A stretch of 64,000 nt of DNA. Origin: Ixodes scapularis. Taxonomy: Eukaryota; Arthropoda; Arachnida; Ixodida; Ixodidae. A model generated the notes under the pieces. It was not told the origin of the DNA, did no database searches, and was given only the letters and a program-made list of their open reading frames with translations. Shown piece by piece: positions 42,041-54,200 of the stretch. The DNA lies in the NCBI RefSeq assembly GCF_016920785.2, contig NW_024609846.1:112892831-112956830 (forward strand), written 5' to 3'. The translations under genes and the position numbers were made by a program. How positions within the stretch are numbered: position 1 is the stretch's first letter; each line of letters opens with the position of its first letter.

Positions 42041-42226
42041 TCATGCCTTGCTGTTGGCATTCAGTTTTGTCATGGGCGTGTCATCCTTGTAGGCACGAAC
42101 GCGGAACATATTTGTGATCTCTTCGATGCTCTTGTTCTTTGTTTCTGGAAGTTTCTTATAGATGAACACCCAGAAGAACACCAGCACCAGGGTGAAAATG
42201 AGGAACGTGTAATGCTGAACCACCTC
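42041..42226 (-). CDS. GLUT last coding exon (helix 12 and C-terminal tail)
   Basis: Sixty-two codons begin EVVQHYTFLIF after the acceptor TTTCGCAG and end NANSKA before TGA (42043-42041). They encode membrane helix 12, the conserved LPETK (followed here by N where many GLUTs have G), an IEEITNMF motif and a short polar tail of about 20 residues without an obvious PDZ or dileucine signal. The phase joins exactly to the preceding exon. Confidence 0.92.
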   Translation of the reverse strand, partial: EVVQHYTFLIFTLVLVFFWVFIYKKLPETKNKSIEEITNMFRVRAYKDDTPMTKLNANSKA

Positions 42227-45200
42227 CTGCGAAATAAAAGAAAAGGATATTTTTGAGTATTTATTATATAACACTGTTATATCCCAGTCTGCGCTTTAAA
42301 ATTGAGTATTTTTCAAGACTAGACAGAATAAAGGTTGCGAGAATTTTTGGTTGAGGTGCTCGAGAATATATTTTTATAATAAACTTTACGTTTTATTTTT
42401 TATCTATGCTCAAAAATAATACAACTGGAAGATAAGTGTTACTATGCTAGCGGTCCTCCTATTTTTGCAAGGCATACAATCTTTGCACTAAATTACGTCT
42501 TTAAATATAAAGAGTCAGTTTTAGCAGATGTTATGCTTGTGTGATATGCCTCTGCGGTTCTGGCACCCCAGCCAATTTAATAAACTTAACCAATACTTGA
42601 AATTAGCATGCTAGTGCAGCACGAAGCTCTTATAGGATCTGTTGATTATTTTGTCTATGCCTATATATGTAAGTATCCTATGTTTATTTATACTCGGGTG
42701 TATCTAGCACAATGCAGCTGTTAGAATTTGTACAATACACTAATATGTTAGTATGCCTAAAATAGAAAGAAATCAGCTTGCAAAAGCATGCTTCTTTTTT
42801 ACATTCTACCGCAGTGAAACTTGTTTTTTAATTCCAAAGACAACTGCGCCAACAATAATGAACGTACACTACACTACAAATAAGATGACGGTTATCTGGC
42901 CTTAACTTTCTCCTCCCGGCTTTAAGCTACCTTGTCGGCACCGTTGCCCCCAGTAGAAAAAGGCCAGATAGAGACGGTTGAGCATTTTCGATGTTAGGTC
43001 ACTTGTAGGCGGGGGAAAGTTAACGCGAAAAACCGGCCTTTTATTTGGAGTGTAAGGCAGGTATGTCTTCAGAATAAGTGACTGCCTCTGCTCAACTCGC
43101 ACATTCATAAAAATAATCTGCAATAAATAGGACTATGTTACTCGTTATCATTTTTTGCTGAGCCAAATACAACATTACTAGAACAACTCAGCTAGAAAAC
43201 CCATCCTAGGATCGCAGACCCCTTGCGCCCAGCCGAACTGAGACACCGGAACCCAGATTCGATTACAACGCCGCTTCATGGCAGTCAGTTAGTTTCATTC
43301 GTTTAATGGTTAGATGGTGGTACATAATCCGTTTTGAGACTAGGCGGTTCGCAAAAGCTCACTTTGCAGACACAGGTAAGATTTTATTGTTCTCCGTTCT
43401 GGTATATATATTATTCCCGGAGTGGGCGCTGCAATGGAAACGGCGGCGGTGTGAACAAACCTAGTTCGGTTCTAAAGTATGGGTTGGAGCCACTTCTTCA
43501 AAGCAGGTTCATATGGCAGTTCCCCAACAGGGTTGTTCTAGTACCGTTGTCCAGGAGTGAACAGGGCTAGGCCTACCATGAGCGGCAGGAAGGCGATGCC
43601 GACGACGAAGTTTGCCGCCCAGTTGACGCCAACTGCGAGGCTGCTGGCGATGGGCCTGGCCCCCTGGCCGAACAGCTCCGTCACCAGGAACCACGGGATG
43701 GAACCTGCACGCAGTCACCGTGGGAAAAGCTCGCTTAGTGACGTACAAGCAAACAAAGAAATTTTCTCTCCCTACGTGTGCACGGCGAGAAAGTAAAGTA
43801 GCTCACTTTTTAGGGGTGCTAAAATCTAACAAAATCAGAAGCAAGAGTGACTGAATTCAACTCTAGATTATATATCCTCCACTTCGATGCTAATTTACTG
43901 CTATATTTTATGTTTCCAGAATTAAGGACATATGTGCAAGGAGGTCTACACTAATATATCAGTCTGATTCGTCTATAATGTTTATCGACAACCTTTCCAA
44001 AGCATCGTATTTATTGGAATGTCTTGTACTTCTAGACAACGCTGATTACGAATACTTTTAAGCCGCTGAAGTGCACAGCGCGGCCTCCTGTGAATGAATA
44101 AATGGTGCTTGAGCTGCTCGTGCTCATTGTTCCGGGTCCATTCGGTAAGACAAGAGCAAATTCTTCTTGGACGTTCTTATGAACCCTATAGCCATGCTAA
44201 CTTTAAGAAATTCAAGGTAATTTAAACCTGCTTTTCCTGTGTCTAGCCCAGGTAGGCCCCATATGACAAGCATCAGGTCACAAGGAAGGCCACTAGCCTC
44301 GTTGCAGATTGAAACTACATTGGTAAAATGAAGAAACACGGTTCATAATTATTCTTAGTCACCTCATACACGAGTGGGCAAGCTAAGATCATATAAAAAT
44401 AATTTGCGCATTTAAATTTTTGTTGTTTTTTTACACGGGATACAAAAAAAATACCCACTTTGCTCACTCAATACCAAAATATCCACATCACGATCAAGCA
44501 CGCAAAAAATGAATTCTTAGTGTCCCTGTTTAACCCAAATAAAGCACACATAACAAAATCGGACGTGGGCTGACCCAGCCATGCACTTATTATAATGTAC
44601 TGTACGCTAAAGGTTCAACTGGCGCCAGTGTCTATGCGACTTTTGTGACGCAAATGGAAGCGGACAGCAACCAATCTACTCTTGCGGTGCTCCTGTGCAT
44701 CCCTATGGAAAAATGCGCGTGGATTTTGTCTCTTCGCCGGAAAATAACACGGGGCACTTTGGTTATTTTGGTCGTGCCGAATAGTATATTCCTTGATTAC
44801 CATCGTAAATGTATAATTGCTTTAGTTAGCGCATTATTTTTCATCGGTGAACAATGTTTAACTTCGGTACATTTCAGTCCCAAACGTGTGTTCCGCTGCA
44901 GGTGTGTAAGAACAAGTGACGATTCAAAGCAAAATTACAATCGAAAGGAATATAGAGTGGGTTCAAGGCTCGCCAGCATTTCGGTGACGCTTAAATATTG
45001 ATAATATGCCAGCCTGTCACTATATGAAAATGACCTCGTCGTGCATGAGTGGATAAAAGCATTCAAAACGTAAAGAATAAAACACATGGGCTATAAAACT
45101 TGTCCCTTTCTATTGTTTTCTCTGCCGGGCAGCCATTATCGGGTACTTTTTCTCAAAGATTTTTAGCGTGCGGGGTATATTTTTAATGTAGAACAAGTAT

Positions 45201-48200
45201 CTTCGCACAGAGCAGAAAGAATAAAGCGGTACTTATTTAAAATCGGAATATTTTACGTGGCCTTCAGTTTATTTTGATCGTACATGCACGCGTAGTTACT
45301 GATCTAGTGTTACTGCGCAGTTCTTGCCGTCTCCCTTAATTTCCAGATGTCCTTCGTTCGTTTGGCACGTATATCCCTCATGCTGAAAAGCACCGACGTC
45401 GTGTTCACGCTAACAGTGTCCGACAGTGCACATTAATACACGTACGAAACGTTTTGCACCGTTTTTATTGCAATGAATTTGAAAGAAAAACTCCGTAACT
45501 GACCAGTCATTTCGTCGGCCTTACTGAGAAATGTTCCAAGCTAGCTAGTACGTAAGAATTATTCGGGATATTTTCTCTTAGGATCGAGCACAGGGAGATG
45601 ATGCACTCACATTTACCCATAGAAATGCATTACCGGAAGTCAATTTTCGACTGGTTGCTGTCTGCTTCAACTGACGCCAGCAAACTAGCGCCACTTGAAC
45701 CTCTAGCGTACATTATCTTAACTCTATAGTCCCAACAATGCAAAAAGTTTGACATCATTGATTCTTGCCACTAAGCTTTCAGACTGGCGAATGACGTATA
45801 ATTAAAGCTTTTGTGACATTTTATATCTCTGCTTTTTCTTCGAATAATATTACAAGCTCCGATAGTTTTGAACTGACCCTGAAAAAGCAATCTAATAACA
45901 TAAAAGTGTGCGTTGCGACCTAAGGTATGAGAAGCTCGCTTATGGTAAGGATAAATAACAATATATCCGTTCTGGTCATAAGCAGCAAGTTAGTAATTCA
46001 GACATTAACAATGTAATATTTCTAGCATACCTGGTATAGCGTATACGTACAGAGTGTAGGATCATTACACAGTTAAAATAGAGCTGAATTGAGGGCGGCT
46101 TATAACTCGAACTTCGATTAAATTGTTCTTGCCTGTAAGCGATATCACAGAGGTCCCGATATTTAGAGTGTAGTTCCCATCACAAATGTGGAGTGATATG
46201 CTACTCAAGACCCACGCGCGTAAGCATGCCGTATCAAAATGCTTTGCTTTGTGTAAAATGCGCTCAGCGAAAGTACTTCATAAATAAACAGATGCACTCG
46301 TGCCTCTCACAACGATGCGCAGAACCCATGAATTTCAGCACAGTTCTAATCAAGAGTCTTTGACTGTTGCCATCCTCAATGTTCCCATTTCGTGCTCAGC
46401 ATGTGTGCAAAATTTTTCACGCCGTACAGATATTTTGGAAACATTTACAAGCTTTACAGATTTCCGCGTCCCTACCATTTACGAACAAGTGGCAAGAAGC
46501 TAGATACTCGAACCATGCAACGGACTTGTTTTTAATCAATTAAGCTACTGCGTGTTCACCGGTCGAGCTGGTGCTTATTTGTAAGGCGCATATATATATA
46601 TACACACAGTTTATACCAAGGATCACTTACCCGGTCCTATGGCAAACGTGATGACAAAGGCTAAGAGTCCACCGATGCTGACGTAGGACACCCACACCGC
46701 GTGGTCCTGCAAGATTAGAAAAGACTGGCGTAAATAGAGAGCCCTTGGTAAAATAACAGCCATAAAATTACCGTTTTGTTCCTCACTGTGTAGACGTTCT
46801 TTATGCTTCATTTGATATACTTACCAGTAACTAGGTCTAGCTTATCTCTTGTAAAAGTAATACCTAATACCCACAGTGAAAAATTCGGCAGAGACACTTA
46901 AAACTGCTTAAGTGTGGGAATGCGAAAGCATGACGCACGCAATAGGCACAGCTTTAGTCAGCCGGAACCGCGGAGCCGCCGTGGTGTCGGGGAAGAGTGT
47001 TCGTCTTGCACCCCGGAGGCCCGGATTCGGTTCCCCCCAGACCGAAATGTGCGAAATTTATTTTTCAATTTCATTCATTGAATTTGTTTACAGGAACCTC
47101 ACTGCGAAATTTGACGTCAATCTGAGTATTTTGACGTGTTTTTACTCTTTGCGCTGCGCTGCCATCAATTCGGCTGGCTTCTTAGCAACGATGGCGCCGT
47201 TGCTTCGAAGCCACATGACGCGTCTCAGCCAATGGGGATTGAGGTACGCGTGCATTTACACGCGTGATACCGCAAGAAAGCGAAAAACCCTTTCAATGAT
47301 ATTTATGTAAACAATAACGCCGCTCCAGGCGACAAGGTAAAAAAAAATTGACGCTGATTATTTTTATATAATTTTGGCAGGTTCATAATTTTATTCCTTG
47401 AATTAAGTTTACGTTTCGTTGATTCCATGTAAACATTTGGACCAAAAATACTACACTGTTAATTCAACGTTTAAAATGGAAAGTCAGCAAGCTCTCGTAC
47501 AGCGGGCAATGAGTCTTCCAGAGGTGAAAAAAAATAACTTCTTAAAGCACTTGTTTACATTTTTCACAGACGATTTCACACGTTTCTCGAAACAAGCTAA
47601 ATAAAATATAGCAATAAAACATTACAAATAAAAAACATCTCTAAAAATATATGAAGGTGGTAATATTCATTAAAAATCAGTATAATATTATGCATATCCA
47701 TGTTTGCATCGATGTCTGCTAATAAAGTATCAGGTGTTTGTCAGGAAGAGTACTAAGTCGAAGGCTTGACGTAAAAAAAAAAACAGCTATGAAAAAGTGC
47801 GATGCTTTTATGGTGTTATCACGGATGAGAGACGTATTGGAAATTGACAAATTGACCACGCATACATTCAGGCTGTACTACGTGGAACGAAGTTGTTAAA
47901 ATTCAGTGCTTTCTCGTTGAGCCGGGCCTATGACCTTGGTATCAACTGCCCTGTGTATGATGTTGTATCAGGGCGGGACGACGACCCGCGAGAGCGCATC
48001 AGCAGCCGCGTTGTCTTTGCCTTTGATGTTTCGGATATCTGTGGTAAACTCAGACATGTATGACATCTGACGGACTTCAGGAGAATCAAATTTGTCACCT
48101 GACTTGAAACCGTAAATTGGAGTCTTATGACCGATAAGTATCAAGAAACTCCGATCATACCGAAAATTACGAAAATGTTCGACGACCTGGTTGGTCGCGG

Positions 48201-51200
48201 AGGGCACTCTACCGAAAGTGCTGTGGCGGAACTTGGCTTGTGTTAGCGTACGGGAGTAGAAGGTGATGAGCTGCCACATGTTGGGAGGCAGTTGCTGCAT
48301 GAAAGCGCCAACAACCACGTTGGAGGCGTCTACCATGATGTTGACAGGAATATTATGGTGAAGATGAACGAGCAGAGTAGTGTAGAAGAGATGCACCTAT
48401 ATGTTGTTGAAAGAGTGACTGGCCGGTACACATTCCAATAAATTAACACCTTTGACACACCAGTCAGAGGTCACATGCTTTGATGCGCGGTTGGATATGA
48501 AAAAACGATAAAAAGTTAGGAGGTCCAGAAACTCCCTGAGCTAAAGGTAATTCTTGGATGTGACAAAAGTTGCAATTGATACGAATTTCGGGGAAAACAG
48601 ATTTGAAACAGCAGTTTGGACTCCCTGCTGAGCGCGTGCCACCGCCGCCACAGAGTTTATAAGAAAACAAAAAGTTATGTTCGTCGAGCCGGGTTCAGAC
48701 CAGCAACCTATCGATAAATAGTCCACCTCTTTATGGAATGACCTAGTGCCAATAAATAAGCTACGCTTCAGAGTAACGACACTTACCCATGTTTTAGCTT
48801 TAAATCGTAGTTGCCAGTTATCTAAAGCTTTATCTGAAATCACAGGAAGCGTTTTTTTTTTTTAATCCTGCACAATAGTTTAAACCGTTCGCGACGTAGC
48901 AAAGCAATAATAAATGGGCCTCTGGACATTGAATATATTGCTGAGGAAGTCGCACTTTTGAATCATGACAATCGGCAGTTGCGTTTGCTCTGCACAAGCA
49001 CCAAGACGGCGGCGCCCACAACAATATCAGGTAACATAGTGCCGATACTCTAACGTAGCTCATTTAGTGGCTCGAGAAAGAGCTATCGCCAGGACAAATT
49101 TCTGTGAATTAAATGCGGTGTTCATTCCATTTCATTATACCTTCGATAACGCTTCGGCGAGTTGTGGGACTCGAGAGGTGAACGCGACGCAGGAGCACGA
49201 CGAAAGCCAGCGAGTGCGTGCCGGAGGCGAGGCGTTCGAAGGAAAGGCTGCAGGCGAAACATCGTTGTGCCGGCCCATGCACACGACCATCCGAGCAGAC
49301 GAACTTGCATCCTCTATGACTGGACCTCAGAAAGTCCGTCGCGGGTCCGAAGAACGCGAATTTCAGTTACGGCGCGCCGAGGAGGCTCGCCGTAGAAATA
49401 CGGACGAGACACGGGAGCGAAATCAAGAGGGGAAGCGTAAATGGGCTGAAAATTTTCAGAGTCCTGTTGAAGAGGTGGCGCGGAGATGACAAGGGCACCA
49501 CAATATTAACTAATACGCGAGCGCCGAATTGCTGTCGCCGTGACACACGTTACGCGGTAGCGTAAATAAACTCAAATTTTTGGGATGGTGTTTGTAACTT
49601 GGCCTCCGAAGCTTATATATATATTGGGGACCCCAAAATCTCTAACGTCATAAAAAAAAAGCGACCCCGGAAACTTAAAAAAAAAAAAGGATCGCAGACC
49701 GTATGTAAATGTTTGTCCTGTTCGCTTTGTCCCGGGTTTTTATGGCGTCCGGGACCGGGATCGTTTACACCTTTCTTGCTGGTAGTAAAAGTTTCGTTCC
49801 ACTATACTTCTGTCTGGAATAAAGCAACGGGATTTAGAGCTACGCCCGTTATGCTCAAGAAAAAAGTACGAGAAGCCAAGATGTTCTGAAGACGTTATTG
49901 CTTCATTAAAAGGGCCATTAGCTGAATTTTCGGCTGGGATAAATTGGTATTTTACTAGTCGCATTTCATTTAATGCTCCGAGATGAAGCTGGTACACGAG
50001 CACAGAAAGCCTAAAGCCTGCTTTTCGCTAGGAAAATTTGAAAATATAGCGGACTATTTTATACCTCTTTTCCTTTAAAAGCCTTTTCACTATGATGCAT
50101 CCGCAGTGCCCAAGTACATAAGCCGAACCCAGCGCACGCATTTCACACGAGCACTGCGTCACTCGGACGTACGAGCTCGTCAGCAATCAATCCGTCAACG
50201 AATATTTAAATTCCCATTTGTAGACAATGAGCGACGTGACGACAATCATCACCACTTGAGATTGACAAGTTTCATCGTGTGCATAAAAAGCACGGTGGAA
50301 GCTTGGAGTCATCACCTCTGGTCTTCACGACCACGTAATTTTTTATTTCGTCTTTGAGTTTAGAAATAAATCCTAGGAGGGGAAGAAGTTGAAAAATCAT
50401 TTTGTGGTCCTATTAACGTTAAGCGAAGGCGCGAATTAATTAAACCTTTACTTCTGTAGCAATAATCAGCTCCGAACTCCAAGCGAAACAAATATGGCTT
50501 CTGGGTTCAACAAAAATCATGATGGCTCTAAACTAAACATTTAATTATTAATTTCATATGAATATTCCATTTGCAATTTAGGGAACATCTGTGGTCTCAA
50601 ACGCATTATTTTGCATTATTTTTTTAAGTGATGCAGGCACGTACTACGAAGCGATAAAGTCCGAAGGTTTCTAATGTGTTAAGAGTCGACCATAAAAACC
50701 CATACATTCTCCACCTTTTTAGTTCTCCAAATACGTGTTCTATACTTTGATTAATGTTAACACTGCTGGAATCTTTCTGCCATCAATTAATATAAACTAG
50801 GTGTCTGCAGTTGAATAAACTGAACTGGTAAATATAATTACAACATGGTGGCGCCTGCCATGCATACGCTTTCGATTATCATGTGATGCTTCGTGAAAAT
50901 ACTAAAATGTTAATCCATGCAAAGCTGTACTGTAATCTTTGTCTTTGATACATAAAACGATGAAAAAACGTTGGAGCCATACGATTATTCGGGTATGCAT
51001 TCAAGAAGACCGGTTTTTGTAGATTCGGGGTTTTCACGTACTGGTAATCATAAAAAAGGGGGCGACCACGTAGTGGCAGTCATGTAATATATTGCAATCA
51101 TGTAAATAAGTATATTTATGTGGGAGGCGAGAGAGCACACAATTGAATCTGTTTACGTGATTGGTATGTTTTACTAGGCAAGCAAGTTATAACCAGCTTT

Positions 51201-54200
51201 TTCGCATGATTAGATGCCTTTGTTTATGTCTTTCTTGTGATGAGAGAGAAGATACCCAAATTTGCAAAATAAAATCAGGGTGCACAGCACTCGCACTCTA
51301 AAAAATCTGGTCGTAAAAGAACTCTTAAGCGTTCTTCGGTTTATACACATTTTGCAGTCTAAAAGTTATTTTAAGCATACTCTAAAAGGGTTCTTCGTGA
51401 AAAACCTATTAGGGGTACTCCTAAGCTCCTTTTTTTTTGCGAAAGAGTTCTTCATCATCCAGCTATTTTCCTAATGCGCCAGGGGGCGATAATGCTTGAG
51501 GCGAAATCGTTTTTCACGAGCTGAATGAGGTCTTGGGGTGTCCAAGAAACTTTCAACAACGTTGCTGTTGTTGTAATGCTAAAAACAAAAAAAAAGCTCA
51601 AAATTAGCGAAGTCAGGAAAACCTTCCTTAACAACTAACAACTCTTACCAACATGCACGCCTAACTTGCTGATGTGCCAGCCAATGAAACAACTTCACTA
51701 CAATTTGTAACAGCAGTGAGAAAGACACGTTTGTTTAAAAGTGCAGCACACACACAAACACACACACACACACACACAAAATATGTGAATGAAAGGGTTA
51801 AATAAATGCATGATGAGTCAAGTAATGCATGACGAGATTCATGTAATGCGAGCTCGGGCACGACAGAGCTCGGGCACGGCAAAACAAATGACAGACGGAT
51901 TAAACGTTCATAAAGAAAGGTCAGGGAATGAACCCGTAGGCTGTCTTTTTCTTTTTTTTTTTTTGTACGTTTCATGTTTAGCAACCGAAAGAAAAGAACC
52001 TTAGAAATTTATGGTAATAAAAACTCGAGACCCAGGAACACAGAAGGGGACGAACACAACACCTTCGTCCCCTTCTGTGTTCCTGAGCCTCGGGTTTTTA
52101 TTACCATGAATTACCGCCAGCTTTCTTGTTTTTTAAGTATTGTTGCAACCTTAGTAAGTTTTGCTTAGGTGTTCATTGATGCCTAAATGTTCCGACAACG
52201 GTGACGCAATCAGTGTAGGTGAAATGCTATTGCAAATAAAATCAAACCTTATACAGAATCAATTTATAGCATTTGAACTACGTTGTATTCTGTCGTGCAA
52301 ACTGCCAATGAACTCAAACTGCTTCCCAGTTTTCGAAAAATGAAACGACTGAGAAACCAGTCGATTTCTGCATTTCGACGCCAAACTTGAAGCGCGACAA
52401 AAATCGCGACATCTTAACGATTGCGATACAGCCTATGGGATCGCAGAATAAAACATACGGTCGAGTAAAAGAGAATAGAAGAACAGGCTTATGTTATTGG
52501 ACCCAGTCCGCCCCCATCCTTTACCAGGCGGATTCACCTAACACAAGCCAATCCAACCAACGAATATCTAATTTGGTAGCTCTGGAACAGTCCACACGTT
52601 GGTTACTACATCGCACAATGCCCGGTCATTGTTTGGCAAACGTTCTGGCAGCTCAAACATTGGAACTTTTTCGACGGACGAGTAAAAACAATGTCGACAA
52701 AAATAAGGTCATCGAGTCCTTGCACCTAGTTTGGCCATTAGTAAATACGGGGTCCTCGGCAAACCCAACGACGCCCATTGAGCTGTTTTTTATGTCGGCC
52801 GCCAAGCAGGCACGCGGCATCTGCCTGGCCCTTAACTGGCCCAAGGAAGATGGCATTCATAGGATAGAGGACCATTTCAGGCGTAGGGCTTACCACTTTT
52901 ACCAGGCATCGGCTGATAAAAAACAGCTCACTCACGAAGAAATTGCCAAACCTACGGTTGTTCTTCCGGCGTTACTTGCGGAAACCTTTGGTTGTGGCCT
53001 ACCTTGAAGGCGAGGGTGACCGTTAGCACGACGGTGGACAGCGCCATGCCGGCCATGCCGGCGAGCAGCAGCGTTCGCCTTCCCGCGCGCTCGACCACCA
53101 CCATGGAAACAAGTGTCATGAGCACGTTGACCACGCCCATGCCCAAGGTTGCCTGCATGGCGCCCTCGGCGTCCAAGCCGGCCGTCATGAAGATGTCTGT
53201 CGAGAAAAAGATGGCCTGCCGAAAGAGACACAACAAAAAAAGAAGTTATTAGGGTCGTATCAGATAGTCCTACCTCGATTTTCTAAGAGCTTGCTCGAGT
53301 CTCAAGAATGCCACCTAGTCTAAGCAATACCACTTGTTGGAGCTTTTTCCCTTTTGCTCCACCATTTCTTTAACTGAAAATAAAGATCATTATCTTACTA
53401 TTAATATAACACGACACCTGCGTATGACGTCTTCGTCAATGAATCCCCGACCCGCCTCAAGCGGCAAAAACACCGAAGCTGCACGAGAGACTCCACAATG
53501 CAGCAGACGCGTACGTCTGACGTCGCCGCGTGTTAGCGCCGATCCTGTTGTGAGACACGGCAAGATGCGCTGGCGGCAACACTGACGCCATCTAGGCGGC
53601 ACTGGGTGGATCCACTAGTGATGACGTTTGACGGCGGAAGGCGCAAGATTTGTCTTCTAGGTTGTATTGGCCGGAACGGCCCATACCGAAGCTGCGCGAA
53701 CACAAGAACATATATACGTTACAGACATTGATCGGTTTTTTTTTCTCTTGAGAACAAATACGCAACTAACCACCGACCAATCGTTCAATTCATTGTTTTC
53801 ACGACCTCTGCAGTATTTCTATTAAAGAGGAAATGTTTTTAGCTAAAGGATAAGAACGTCAGGGATGCCTTTCATTTAGGTTTGCCTCTAGCGCCAGAAG
53901 TTCTTTAATACTTTGGCGTTTTGTGAACTTCGAAAGTGCAACCAATGCACGACAGGAAACAACGATTGCGTGCTGGAGTAAGAATATTGAAAAGAGAGAC
54001 CCTGCGCTTCTCCTCTCAGCTTGTGGCCGTGCCAATAAATTAAGAATTACACGTGCTATTTTCGTGTAACGATTGTCAAAGTGGCTCTTCAGCCAAAAGC
54101 TCTGATGTTTCATTTGTTATACACAATAGAGCCCTTAAAAAATGACGTAATCTTAAGGTCGATCTAAAAATACTGCGAAGTGGCGTGAGCAAAGAACACC

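Larger units (their letters stand above)
46707..53002 (-). other. GLUT intron, 6.3 kb, with repeats
   Basis: It holds the GCGAAAGC repeat and SINE-like sequence at 46896-47075, a gypsy RNase H fragment (47968-48396), a dispersed repeat (50100-50330), an AC microsatellite (51748-51779) and a long hairpin (52006-52112). Plus-strand open frames at 49067 and 52435 are unassigned. Confidence 0.75.

Noticed and set aside
49067..49489. 140-codon plus-strand frame rich in R and E
   Set aside because: The composition is low-complexity, there is no recognised domain, and splice or promoter signals are absent.
53609..53685. GGATCCACTAGT and a GGCC-N5-GGCC word resembling cloning sites
   Set aside because: Isolated restriction-site words in otherwise normal intron sequence; no vector backbone is visible.
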